From positions 2,365,001-2,429,000 of the forward strand of contig NC_066600.1 of the NCBI RefSeq assembly GCF_905475345.1: a stretch of DNA of 64,000 nt, written 5' to 3'. A program made the position numbers and the translations under genes. Numbering within the stretch: the first letter of the stretch is position 1; each line of letters begins with the position of its first letter. Positions 26,869 to 41,742 of this stretch are shown here, piece after piece. Under the pieces are notes generated by a model. The model searched no databases, was not told the DNA's origin, and worked only from the letters and a program-made list of their open reading frames with translations. Source of the stretch: Vespula vulgaris. Its lineage: Eukaryota > Arthropoda > Insecta > Hymenoptera > Vespidae.

Positions 26869-28805
26869 CAGACAAATAGATAGATAGATAGATAGATGGA
26901 TGAATGGATAGAGACAACCACGTTATAAAGTCTAAGCAAGATCCACGTACTACGTTGCACGATGCTATTATTCTCGAAGAAGCTTTGCAACGCGACTCGT
27001 CGTCGTCTTTCATCCTTCTCCTTTTCCACTATCCTTACCTTCCTTCGTTCCTTCGTTCGTTCTCGTTCCTTCATTCGTTCATTCATTCGTTAGTTAGTTA
27101 GTTAATACATTCCTATCGTTCTTCGTCTTATATTTGTGCCTTGGCACGTTTAATGGAAGGAAGGAAGGAAGGAAGCAAGGAAGGAAGGACAGTAAAGTCA
27201 GAACCGGTGATCGCTCAGCCAACTTTACATCGGACGTCAGCACGTAACAGAATAGTTGTCTAACGTTTTGACCACCCGATCCGGTTCATGCATCTTCTAA
27301 GAGACGATTAGAGATGATAAGGAGAAAGATACAATATCGAAAATTAACGTCGTGAAACTAGAAATAAATATTCTCTAATTCAATTGCTATTACTTGTTAG
27401 GAATTTTTTGCTTCTATCAAAATGATTATCCACCGTAACGCGTTAATTGTTATTCGCCCGTTTAACGATACTTATAAATTAAATATGAAAACGAAATTTT
27501 CGTATTCGAAGGGTCGGATGAAATAACAGGATGAATAATTTAGATCAAAAAATTATAGAAGGCCGTACTAGAGGAAAAAATATGAGAGGAGTCAGGACAT
27601 TTTTTATTAAAAGAAATAAAATTAGAAAATGATCGATTCTCACGGTCGACTCTCACGGTTCTTTGATTTTCAAGTACATCGACGAACGTTTTACCGGTTC
27701 GACGAAAAGAAAAACCGGATGAGCGAGCGAATCCGCACGTGTTCTACGCTCGTATGCATGCATGTATATACATACACGAATATACACGTACACATATATG
27801 CATGCATGAATACGTGCATACGTATGCATATACATAGACGCACACATACATATATATACAGCCATACTCGAATCCAATATCGCGAAATTTTCGCGAGCAA
27901 GCTCGACGTCCCGCTTGACGCGGACACAATGCGCGTGAGCCTCGATAAATATGTAGAAGTCGCGTGGAATGACGCGTGAATAAGCGTGCGCCCCGTTCAC
28001 CCGTTCTCGTCGTTTGTTATTAAAAAATGAAAAGACCTTCGGTGACGTGCCGACGATGCTCTCCCTCTTCCTCCTACTCCTCATCCACCTACTCCCACTC
28101 CTACACCTACTCCTACTCCTCCGTCCCTACCTCACGCTCTCGCCATCTCTCTTTCTCTCTCTCTCTATCTATCTCTCATCACTTTTCTTCGTCTTTTTCT
28201 CTCCATCGTGTTATGATCCAAAAAGCAAAAGAGATAGATTTATATGGAAAGAGCGAACGCAAGAGCCAGAGAGAGATAGAGAGAGATAGAGAGAGAAAGA
28301 GAAGGGGGGGACATTTAGAGATCCTTTGTTGTTCGTCCTGACGTTTTTTAAGTGGATCAACCCGTTGTATCAAGGAATGAATTTTATCGGCGAATAAAAA
28401 ATCACACACCGGTGGCCATTGTTTTCTCCCATGAAAAATATATTCGTTGGTCGGTATGCATAGGGAGTGAACGAAAAATAAAAAAGAATAAAAGGGAAAA
28501 AGGAAAGAGTGAAAAAAAAAGAGAGGAGTAGACACGCGCGAGAGTCTACAGGGTGAATCAATGACTATTGTCATGTTCGAATAATTTCTTTTAGAAAAGA
28601 CGATTGTTCTCTGTGTATCCGTGTAAACAATTTCAAATTAAAAATAACACATAGCACACACACACACATATATATATACAGAAGAAGTTTCATTTATCAA
28701 TAGTTTCAATGCATAGTCTTTTGGCGAACTCAAACGTTTTTTTTTTTAGCTAATAAAAAGTCATTTCATTTGACAATAATTATTGAATCACCCTATATAT
28801 TTATA

Positions 28806-28842
<37 letters not shown>

Positions 28843-29056
28843 ACATGACGTTCTCGTCATTTGTAGCTTCGCTTTCTCTCGATTCGCAGGAAAAACGACT
28901 TGGCGAGGCCGGACGCTCGCGGTAACACGAGACTGCGACAACAGCAGTCCATTAGTCAACCAGCTCAGTGTCAATACATGAATATGACAGACAGTCTCAC
29001 GGAATAGCCGACCAAACCCACTACTATTCTCTTTCCTCCATCTCTCTTTCTCTTTT

Positions 29057-29088
<32 letters not shown>

Positions 29089-29969
29089 GTGTACGACCCT
29101 TCCAACGTGAGGCGAGACCATCATCCATCCCCTACCCCTCCTACCCCACTCCCATCCCTCTTGACACCACCGTACCTTATGATATCGCAAATATAGGAAA
29201 TATTCTCTCCCTTCGTGTCACCTATCGGCAACCTTTATCTTCTATGACATTCTCTCTGATTCTACACGTGACCGAATAGACGACTTTCTTAGAACGCAAT
29301 ACAAATGTATACTAAGTATATACCATCATTTTCTTAATTCATTTCGAACAGTTAATGAAGAATTATTTCGATGGATTTTGTTAAAACAATTTTTGAAAAA
29401 AAGACTAAAATGTATATATATATATATTATTCATAAATTTTTTGTTATAATAAAGATACGATGAAAATATAAGAGAATTAGCGTCTGAAAAAGTAATTTG
29501 CTTTTGTCTTTCCGAACGTCTAAAAAGAAAAATAAAGGATAACAAGAAAAAAAGAGAGAAAGAAAACGAAAAAAAAAAAGACGAAAAAGAAAATGAGATA
29601 AAGAGGCGAGCCTTTGCAAGTTCGTTCATTCGTTCGTTCGTTCGTTCGTTCGTTCGTTCGTTCGTTCGTTCATACGATTCTCTGAGATGATTGATGACCG
29701 GCCAGTCCCACGGATATTTACGCAGGTACTTCGTAAGACCTTTGCTCATTCGACTAATGACCGTCTTGTAAGAGATACCGTGTCAATCTATAGCATATGT
29801 CTGGGTTTAACGAGGGCGTTCCTACAAGCGTTTCTCTTTCCTTCGCGAACTCTACCACACCCATCATCCTCGTGAACATGTGCGCGAGCACGTGTGATGA
29901 CGAGAAATTACTATTAGTCGAAAATAATACAACGATATATATGTTAGTAAGTATCCACGTATTTACGTA

Positions 29970-30011
<42 letters not shown>

Positions 30012-30304
30012 AATAAATATATACATGCATGCATCCATGTATGTATATAATAAATTTTAGAAACGAATTGTTTTCATATCGGACAAGAAATGAAACACAG
30101 ACTACGAGATGTAATAATTTTATTTATTTTTTCATTATTCCCTTAATATCTAATAAATTATGCAGTTTTATTTGTTTGGATTCATTTTTGGATTTATTTA
30201 GAAATCGATTGGTCTCTTCGCTTTTCTTTAATGATTATCTTGGCATCGACGTTCAGTCTCGTTTTTGAAGGTGGTAATAATCAGTACGATGGAAAAAGAT
30301 AGGT

Positions 30305-30339
<35 letters not shown>

Positions 30340-31259
30340 AAGAGAAAGAGAGAGAAAAAAAGAGTCGAAGAAGCTATTATCTATATATAGTACGAAGAAA
30401 GGGAGCAACGTTATTAGCCCGTTTAGAGGCGAGCTTGGCATTTCGCTAAAGGTTGAAATCTTCTCGACCGCCCGTTGAGCGAGCATAGGGTGGAAAAGAG
30501 GGTTGGTACGAGTAAGAGAGAGGGGTGGTGATGAGGAGAGGAAGGGAAAGGGTGAAAGAGGGAGTTGAATGTTCTCGTATTATCTTGGCAGGGGTTAGGT
30601 AGCAGTCGTCGGTCTCTTCCCTATCGTGTCAGCGTCCTGCCAACCATGGGGGATGATGAACCTTGTCTTACGAATAAAACAATAAGATGACCTTTCTTCT
30701 TGCCGTTTATCAGAATACTTATTTTATCAAAAGATTTAATCAATATTTGTAGCTCTCATTATTGGATAAAACACTGACAAAAGATATTAGATTCTTTGTA
30801 TCGTATTATTTTATATCGACGAATAAAAACGTTTCATTTTTTCATTGGATCGATTAATAAGTATAAAATAAAAATGAAAAGGGGAAAAGAAAGAAGAAGA
30901 AAAGGAAAAGGAAGGAAGAAAAAAATGTACTATCCGATGTTGGAACAGTGTTACTTTTCAGCTCACGGTTAGGCTGACAACGTTAATGTTAGTATTATTA
31001 TTATAAGTATAAGCATGAGACGAAGAGATCACAGTTTGGAATAGAGAGTGCCGTGTGTAAAAACAAATAAAACGTTACGTTCGAGCAAGCTTCTGGTTCT
31101 GATCCCCAAGCGGATATTCTGGCTGCCATTTCGGTGGTGGTAGTTATCGAATGGACGACGACGAGGATGAGAACGATGACGACGACGACGACGACACGAG
31201 AATTCTAAATTCTCGTAAGCAAGAAGCTTCTCGACATACATACATACATATGTATATAC

Positions 31260-31305
<46 letters not shown>

Positions 31306-32335
31306 GTGTTAAAGGCCGAGAACCGCGGAAGCTCGAGAACCGACAGCTGCCTTTGCCGTTGCTTTACACGAAGCTGTGGCCTCCCTGTAATTAGCCGAAC
31401 CGTTTGTTGCAAGACGCGTCGAAAGAAACACCCCTTTCTGGAAGCTACCCTTCCCCCCCCCCTCTCTCTCTCTCTTTCTCTGACACTCTTTTTACCTTCA
31501 AAGAAAAATTATATGCACACCGATTAATCTCACAAAGTGTAGCAACAACGATAAGGCAAATTCGAAAGTGTATTCCTTTTCTCTCTTTTTGTTCTTTTGT
31601 TAATTCTTTATGTTGTTTTTTTTATTATTATTAATATTATTATCATCATCTTTTTTTTTCTTTCTTTTTCCTGTTTTTTTTTTATTCATTGCATCTCAGA
31701 TAAATTTATTTTCCTATCTTTTCGTTCGTTCGTTCCTTCATTTTTCTTCCTTTCCTTCGCGAATATTCAACGCGTTCATATACCATCCCCCGTTCTACGA
31801 CACCTGTACCAACCCCTTATAGCACGTCGGCCTACGACTATTCTTCACCTCCTTGAATTTAATTAACTCCTTTGAGCGTCGATAGCTTATCAGTGTTTGT
31901 TCGCTTTTAAGCGGTAAGACAAATTGATTGCCGTCGAACGAAAATGATAAGAATACAGTCGTAATTATGAGATAAATAATTATGATTAGCAAGGAATAAT
32001 TTTTGTCTCTTTCTCTCCTCGTTATAAAAATTCGGAGTTTTTGATTTAACAAGACATTCAATGATTTATTCGTAAAGTTTCCGTCGCGTTTTTTTTTTTT
32101 TTTTAATACCGTTCGCTTCTTAAATATCTTGAAATTTCACTTTCTAGCGAAGACCACGCACGATTTCTGACAAACGTATTCGAAATGGTACAATTAACCG
32201 TGCGAGATTTATACATGTACTCACCCTTCGAATTAGCTTGCCCGTAATGCCTGGATCGGGTGTCGGTGTAATTGGGACCCGAGGGAATTTGCTGCGTTTC
32301 GAGAACCCCCTATTCTCGAGGACGACTAACCATAC

Positions 32336-32386
<51 letters not shown>

Positions 32387-32692
32387 ACACCTCGTCCCTG
32401 ATTTTCACAGTTCTCATCTATCCCCAATTCCTCATCTAACGCAAATCACCACTTCTACTCTCTGTGATAAATCGAAAAGAGAGAAACAAAACGAAAAAGA
32501 AAAAATAAAATAAAATAAGGCAAAAAACCTTATGGATAATTTCTGTTCGAAAGGATATGATTAGATTGATCTATCCTAGAACAAATCATGCGTATTTTAC
32601 ACCGAAACCATCCAAAATCTAGTCGTGGTCATCCTCAAAGACCGTCTCGTGAAGCTGTAAACTCTGAACCATCGTAGAGAGAGAAAGACAGA

Positions 32693-32725
<33 letters not shown>

Positions 32726-33062
32726 TCATTAACCATGAGATAGAGAGAGAGAGAGAGAGAGAGAGAAAGCGTCGGTTCGTCCTCGAGCGAACGAAAGGCT
32801 AATTCTCAAAAGAGTTCACGACGGTGTCGGCGATGCCCTCGTGCGTAACGACCAACGATTCGCTTTGAAGTGAACAGCATATCGTTGTCACCCTCTTGCC
32901 GACCAACCAACACCTCCTCCACCTCCTCCTCCTTCTTCTCTTCGACTCGGTCAAACTCTTATCCCTCTAACATAACTTCTCTTCACATAATATACACATC
33001 GAAACGTGCCAATGACCGTCACCCTCAATTTCGTGTAAGAGAAGGAACGTGATTCCGGAGGA

Positions 33063-33116
<54 letters not shown>

Positions 33117-33557
33117 CTCTTTGTGCAAGAAAGATTCATTATCCTTTCCTCTTGGTCTCACCTCACATTCTCTTCTGATTCATTGAATTCTAACTCCTCC
33201 TACGTTCGATACTTGTCTTTGCTACATTATAATAAAGATCACACATAAGTAAATACTTAGATAAAATAGTTTTCAACGATTAAGATACACGCGATCGATC
33301 GATCGATCGATCGATCTACAGATTTCATTGGTTAGAGAAATTCGAAGGAAAATGATCTTTTTATATTCTTTCTTTCTCTCTCTCTCTCTCTCTCCCTCTT
33401 TCTTTCTTTTTTTCTTTTTGTTCCCATCGATTATACCGGAGCTTTCGTTTTCGCCGACAATTTTTATAACAAAATTCTCTCCTCAACGATGACGTTGAGA
33501 AAGCTCTCGGAAGTAGAAACGAGAAGAGAGACAAAGAAGAGAAAAAGAACGAAGGAG

Positions 33558-33601
<44 letters not shown>

Positions 33602-34777
33602 TTTTACTACAACCTCCTGTCCCCCTCTCCATCCTCTCCCTTAACCCTCTCGCCCTTTCCCCGCTCACGAAGAGAAAAACAACGGCGAAGAGGGAAGGAG
33701 AGGGAGTGAGAGAGAACGGGCAAAGGGTTCGTCGGGGCTTACCCCCTTTGTGGCAGTTTAGCGTTTCATGTCGTATTCCGACTCATTGGAAATTGAGGAA
33801 TACAGAGGAAGCGCAAAAGGGATACGGCTTTGAGATAAAAAGAACGCTCGGCGTTGATGTGTTACTGCAGCTTCTGCTGCTGTCGTTGTTGGTTCTATCG
33901 TAGCCGTAGTCGTAGCCGTAGTCGTAGCCGTAGCCGTAGCCGTAGCCGTAGCCGTAGCTGTTGTTACTACTGACGTTACCGATCGGTAGGAGACGGCTAC
34001 GGAATATCGAGATACGTTATATCGAGATGGGAAAGTAAAAGTGTCTTTCGTAGTCGCGAGTAAGTTATTCCTTATATTTTTCTTTTTTTTTGGTAATTAT
34101 TCACTCGAGCCTTCTTGTCTATTTGATTCTATCGCGTGTCAAGATCTTTTTAACGACGATGATTAGTTTAAATTTAAATCTGAAGATTAGAGCGAAGGAA
34201 AGGAGGGTAGAGGAAAGAGAAAAAAGAAGAGGGAAAACGGAAAAGAAAAGAAAAGAAAAGAAAAGGCGAACAAATAGGTAGTATTTGAATATCAATGAAG
34301 CGAAGAGTAAGCAAGGAAGAATTCGTGTAATACGATTGATCAATGAGCGTGTTCTCCGGTCGTTTTCACTTGGAAGAGGGTAGCCAATAGGTATTATGTT
34401 CCAAGAACGACTACATCGTCCAGAAGCAACGGCAACAGCAACGGTAGCTCGAGGATGGTGGCTGTTACACAAGGGCGGGCCGGGGGGCAGGAGTAGGGAA
34501 GGGGGTTGCTGTAGGTGCCGCGGTCACTTTGTGAACTAGCCTGGCTTTGGCCGCTGTTTAATTAAGTCTCGCCTAGACTACTCGCCCTCCTCGCTCAGGA
34601 CCACTTCCCTTTCCCTACCCTTTCGTCACTCACTCGGTGGCGTCTCTGTTTCTCTCTTCCGAGTTAGCAAGCACCACCCACTAACTCACCCAACCCCTCG
34701 AGTTGAATTCGCTCACTTGCTTGACCCTCTCTTTTGCACACCCTATGAATATGACACTGTCTTCTCTCTCTTACTCG

Positions 34778-34835
<58 letters not shown>

Positions 34836-35631
34836 TGCGTACGTAGAAAAGAATTAAATCACAGGCACTGTTACGACGCGACCAAAGGGTAACCGAAGCT
34901 GTCCGCTGCTACTGCTACTCCAACTCCCTTACCGTCTTTCAGTAACAGCGACGGGAAAAGCGAAAGAGCCTGAACTTTGTTAATAACTGCGAGAGATGAA
35001 AGCCAGGACTGGCCTGAAGCTTTAATGACCTCGCAATTACGACGCGCGTTTCGTAGGGCCCGTCCTATCCCTCCCCCATGTCCTGCTCCCCCACTGACGT
35101 CCCCCCATCGCCCCCTACACCTATCCCACCCATCGCTGTACGTATACACTTCTGGCTGACCTAGGAAAAACGTCTCGAAAAAAAAGAAAGAATAAAGAAA
35201 AGAAACAAGTATATAATAACACATATTTCATTTTTCTTACTTATGTATGTAAAATAGTACATTAAATTATACGAATGTGTAAGTTAATTACAGTAGATTA
35301 ATATACATTATATCGATGTAACCATACATTGTAATATACATTGGCATAACATTAAGAAAGAAAAAAACGATCTCGCGATTATTCGTCGGGTTTGAAAAAA
35401 CGTATGCATGTACTTCTTCTTCTATTTTTTTCTCTTTTTTTTTTTTCTTTTTTTCCTTTCTCGTTCACCAACCAATCGTCGTCCCTCACTAATATATCCG
35501 CACATCAAATACATAGATACACGCACACGCATATGTATATACTACCCGCGTATGAATTCAATCGCGCGTAACAGTTTGAGCTTCCGTAATATAATTGTTA
35601 ATGGGCTGATGCGCCGATCGTGCCGTTCCAC

Positions 35632-35671
<40 letters not shown>

Positions 35672-35866
35672 GTCTCCGTCTCCGTATCTGTCTCTCTGTC
35701 TCTGTCTTCGTGTGCCGACGGCGAGCCTTTCTCTATGTATAAGTATATGCTCGTGCAACCCCTTACGTAAAAATAGACGCAGGAGGCATTAATGTACGCC
35801 TCGTTCACCAGCTTGCTCGGCACCTCGCGTCACGGATGATCACTGATCGCAAAGCCTCTCTCTCTT

Positions 35867-35917
<51 letters not shown>

Positions 35918-35985
35918 AAAGAAGTAAACGCGGATCGCGAGCGCTCAAAGGGCCGCGTTCCAACATTCTCTCTCTTTCTCTCTCA

Positions 35986-36023
<38 letters not shown>

Positions 36024-36155
36024 ATATAAGAATCGTCGCTTTAAGCATTATCCTTCCGACGGATTAACGTCACGAGCTGATAAGTGGAGCGTGCTATCGA
36101 TATGATACACTACGAGAATTATTCTCGCATTGAACGGCTTTGCTCTCGATAGAAA

Positions 36156-36191
<36 letters not shown>

Positions 36192-36931
36192 CAGAGACAG
36201 AGAGAGAGAGGGTGGGAGAGAGAGAGGGATGGTGTGGAAGGTTCCACGGCGATGCTAATGAATTCGAGTCAGACTTACCACGCCGGAAGGGTGAATTTCT
36301 CGGTTACCTGGGCAAGTATACGCGATGCGTGTAATGTTTCTGCCAGCCGAACGGAAAGAATATTCTGCGAGTCGAGAGAAAACTCTCCACCACCTCCTCC
36401 TCCTCCTCCTCCTCCTCCGCCACCTCCTCCTCCTCCTCCTTCTACTCCTACTCCTACTCCTCCTCCTCCTCCTCCTACTCCTACTCTTCTTCGTCGACGT
36501 CGACAACGTCGACGATAACGGCGACGACGATAGGAAGAAAGGAATAAAACGTAAAGGGCTTATTTACGCGAACGACGCTTCAGCTTCACTGGAAAAAATA
36601 GCTCTGACGATGGATTATTTTCTTTATGGTGGAAAAAGCGTGCGGATAATTTAAAAAAGAATAATAATAAGAAGAAGAAGAAGCAGGAGGAGGAGGGGGA
36701 GGAGAAAGAAAAAAAAAGGAAGAAAGAGAGGAGAGAGAGAGAAGATCGTTTGTTGTATCCTTCGGAAGTGGTGTTTAATGTGATCGAACTAATTGTTGTA
36801 ATATTATAATAATAACGACGGAGTGTCGTAAGAAAATAATATCAATATTTTTCAATGCGCCACTTACGTCATATTATGTATGTATATTTAATAGTAGTAC
36901 CAAAGATCTTGTTTATTGTTAGAAAGAACTC

Positions 36932-36970
<39 letters not shown>

Positions 36971-37746
36971 GGGAAGAAAAGCTCATGGAAATTTTGCACT
37001 TCGTTTCTCTTTTCACTTAGAAAAACAATCTCGTTAACGTATTCAACGTAAGCACGAAAGAACCCCGTGGAAAAGAATGAAAAAGAGAAAATAGAAAAGA
37101 GAAAAGAAAAAAAAAGAAAAAGGAAGAAGAAGAAGAAAAGACGTTTTGTTTAATTTTATACATTAAAATACGATAGAGAAATGTTTTAGAAATGATTATA
37201 TCATCGATGTCGTTACTAAACCGTTTTAATAATCCATCTTTTCCTTTACCTCACGTATACAATATATTTACACGTATAAGATAAACCATATGTATGTCGT
37301 AAGCCAGAGCTGCATATCCGCATACAATGGCATTTTAATGTTCGCCAGCTTTCCGAGTAAAATGTTTAGAATGCCATGAGTGCCAGCAGTATGGTGGTTG
37401 AATGCGTCGCGTCGGAAAGGAGTTCGAAGAGAAAAGAGAATGAGAGTGAGAGAGATGAAGAAAGAAAGAGAAAGAGAGAGAGTGATACATATACACACAC
37501 ATATATATATAGAGAGAGAGAGAGAGAGAAAGAGAAAGATAGAAAGAGAGAGAGGATCGGTGTGCACCAACGACCTAATCGTATTTCATGGAAATAGTAT
37601 AGCAAGCGAACTATAATAACCAAAGAACGAGTAAGAAGCAATGAAAACATGAGAGAGAAAGAGAAAGAGAAAGACAAAGGCAGAGAAAGTTGGTTGTTCT
37701 CTATTTCTCTCTTGCTCGCGCTCTCTCTTTCTCATGCTATTACAAG

Positions 37747-37815
<69 letters not shown>

Positions 37816-38999
37816 TCTGTACTACTATACACAAACTCGTTCATAACACAACATTCGTACAAGAAGGTTTACAAGAGCAAACACGTTCTGCCTACGAGAG
37901 ACGACGCGAGAAATTTCGTCGTTACGGAATTTAGATGAAATTGCGCGAATTACTTAGGAGCGTTCCTGTATATATGTATGTATATGTGTATGTATATATG
38001 TAAAGATATATATATATATAGTATATCATGAATGTTCTAGCTTCGCTACTAACGAACAGGACCATCGTCTTTGCTTCGTGCTTAATCTTTCGAGCTACCA
38101 ATGGCAGGTAGAAACGTTCATGTGTGTGCATTTGTGTGTCTTGTATATGTTAACATGGCTGCAGGCAACAAGCATAGGAATTCTAAGCGTCTTAGAAGAT
38201 TGTCTCGCGGTATGGAATTCAGGATTGTGTTTTTAGATATAAAAAAGAAAATCTTAGGTTTTATCTTTTTTTTAAATAACGTAAAATATTTTGGATATAA
38301 TAACAGATGAATCGTTTGTACGATTTATAGTACGGAGTAGTTTTTTTATCCTTTTGTTTTTTCATTTAAAAGTGATCAGAAACGTTGCATTTCTTCGAAT
38401 AAAAAAAATATCAAAATATCGAGTATATATATCGGAATTATCAAAAAAAAAAAATCTAATCATTCTATTTTAACGTAAATAGAAATCAAAGATAAAAGTA
38501 GTGAACTTTTCCCCGTGTCAAGGTATTCGTAAACCGCCATTTAAAGATCACGTTACACCCTGCGAACTGAACCACGAATTATACGAAAATTACACGGTGG
38601 AACGTGTAAATAAATAAAACGCGAACGATGCGTAACAAGCAACCCATAATTACTCATGGTGTCACCCTATACTCGAGTGACGACACCAAGCAAACTATTT
38701 TTCATTTTTCTCCCCTTTTTCATATGGAACGGAACCCTACACAACCTACGATATATTGTTTCTTATTTGGTATAGAACATTTTTTGACACTTACTTAGAT
38801 AGATATAAATAGAAACTTTAACCATTCGGCTAATATTCCATATAGATCTATTGCGATTTACAATTGTCAACGATTTTTTTTATGGTAGATCCTATAAATA
38901 CTTACGTACAAAATTGTCTTGTCTATAAATAACAATAATATAATATCTATATAGGAGATAATGATTCACTTATACGTAGAAATATGAGTTCTTTGTCAT

Positions 39000-39033
<34 letters not shown>

Positions 39034-41704
39034 ATTTTGTTACACACATAAGTTCGATTTAGAATGGGACACACGTATACGAAAAGACAAGGCAGATCGC
39101 AGGACCCTCGTAATACGAGTCCTCGTAAAGTAGCATTCCCGTTGTAAGTCCTACTGTCGGCCAGCCGAGTACACCATCTACTACAGGCTTTCTATTATGC
39201 ATGCGTCCCTTATTGGCAGTAAACGTGCTCACCCTTCTCTCCCCCTTTTCTACTCGGAATTACGGTCGTAAGCATATTTCCAATTATAACATTGCGAGGA
39301 AAAGCCACACGGACAGACGGAGAATCTCATAAATTATGTCGTACTAACGGAAGAACCGAGTCGAAGTATCAACGAGTACGATAAAAGATCCCCTCTTACC
39401 TTCTTCGACTACCCTCCTTCTCCTCCTCCTCCTTCTCTTTCTCCTTCTTCGCGTAACACTCTCTCTCTCTCCTCCTCTCGTAGCCCCGTTTGTAACCCTA
39501 TTGCTCGAAATAATAAGACGATACGTTCAAACTTCAAAGGGGGGTTTTGCTTCGATTCAAGCCTATGAGTTAAGAAAAGGTATTCGTATAGTATTCGATA
39601 ATTAAATTTAAAGTATGCAAAACATTAGATTAATTAAAATTTCAGATCGACTCTATAATAATTTTTATTACAACTAAGACATCTATGTGTTCAATAATAG
39701 TAATAATAATATATAATATATAATAACGTTATAATATTATAAATATTATATTAACGATGTATTATTATCTTATAAATAAATTTATAAGGTATTATATATC
39801 GATGCAATAAAAATAAATATTACTTATGAATCAACTCGATACACAGGTTTATATGAAAATATTATTAAAGGCAATGAATTCTGACGTAAAAAAGATAAAT
39901 ATCGTATTTACAATAAAATTTTATTCGAACAACGATGGACCATCGTTGATAGGCGAAAAGAGTGGATATTAATTTACTAGGTCATTATCATAGATCATCG
40001 AAAATGGGCATAAACTACCGCTGACATTCGGCAATGATCGTCTATGGTTAAAGCATATAACGCTTGCAGTATCCTTAAATTTTGATTTGTCATAAAGGGA
40101 ATTAAGGGTTGTCCTGCAAATACGTTCATCAAGGGCACCGCGTCAGCCATGGTTGGTACGTTGCCTCGAGCCCATTCGCCATTACCAATTTGGCATCGAG
40201 AATGGTCCATAGTCATTAATGGGTCGTACGCGTTAACGATTATGTTTCGGCTGTAATCATTGGACCGATTGTCACGATCGTCGTCCTAATAGAGCCTGAT
40301 GGGGAGAAAACGCGCGAACTCGATGACGATGATGGTGCGACGCCTCGTTATTGCACGATCCTAACTATCTCTCTCTCTCTCTCCCTCTCTCTGTCTGTCT
40401 CTCTCTATCTCTCTCTACTATTCTTTATTTATTTTTCTCCTTTTTTTCCTCATTGTTTTTTACAACATTCGATAATATCATCGATAGTTACGATAATCTG
40501 TATTTTTAGAGAGACAGAGACAGACAGAGAGAGAGAGAAAAAAGAAAACGATTTCCTTTCCTTTTTTTTCTTTTTTCTTTTGAAAAAAGCTCGCTAAGAA
40601 TTCATTGGAGAAATTTCATTCGGTCAAGATCAAATGCCTGAGCGATTAGATAATTTATACGTTAAGATAGACGTTAGGATAGGAAGGGTAAAGATCGCGA
40701 GGAAAAGGGAAAGGGAGAGAACGTTGAAGACGGCGGATCTAAGACGTTCGCGGTTTTGAGAAGAGAGGAGCACGAGCCAGGGGGGTCCTTCTCCGTAATT
40801 ACGCTAACCGCAAGCGCCAAACACTACTACTAGCGATAGGAAGTAAAGGGTTCTGGAAAGTGCCCTAACGTCTTCTCGAATCTTAACCCTTTCCTCTTCG
40901 GTCTCTGTATCCTTAGACGAGGAATTAGACTGGTGACTGGAACGATCTCACGAACGAGACGTTTGATAAATAAACCTTCAGAATAACTAATATAAACGAA
41001 TCTCGATACGTTTAATTATTTCTTACGAAAAAAGGAGGAAAGAGCAAAAGAGAAAAAAAATAATAATAACGTAAGGACCAGTAGAGTGGACCCTTTATTC
41101 GCCTTTTTTACGTCGCACGAAGGATCTCGACTTGATCGTGATAAGAAAAAGAAGAGAAAAAAGAAAAGAAAAGGAAGAACAAAAAAAGAAAAGAAAAGAA
41201 AAAAAAGAGAGAAAGAAGAAGAAGAAAAACAAAAAGGAAAAAAGAAGGAAAAAAGATCAGCAGCAATCTTTAAGTCCGATCTATAAAGATGAGAGACAGG
41301 TGATCGAATCGATTCGTCTCTCGTGACGAATTCGCCAAGTGAAAAAGCGACTTTATCAAGGTAGAAAGAGACGAGAGGAGTGTGAAAGAGAAAGAAAGAA
41401 AAAGAAAAAGAGAAAGAAAGAGAGAGAGAGAGAGAAGGAGAGAGAAAGAGAGAGGAAGAAAAAGAGAGAAGAAGGGTCCAAAAGCGTTTCGTATGCGTCC
41501 TGTACGAGGAAGGGCCCTCTGGCTCGTATTCAAAGCGTGCACCAGCGTCGCTCCATCTCGAGGAATGCGGCAATCGATTATCACGCTCCTGCATATCGAT
41601 ACTACCGTCCAATACGAGCACAAGAGCGAGAGAGAAAGAGAGAAAGAGAGAGCGAGAGCAAGAGAGAGACTCGTACATTCACCTTCTCTTGCATGGACCA
41701 ACGC

Positions 41705-41742
<38 letters not shown>

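Noticed and set aside
38553..38670. Two CACCCT words as possible transposon ends
   Set aside because: They are in the same orientation and have no inverted partner, unlike the elements at 2057 and 28549.
39995..40216. 73-codon minus-strand frame in a complex island
   Set aside because: The composition is protein-like, but there are no splice sites of dac phase, no paralogue and no recognised homology. A conserved non-coding element explains it more simply.
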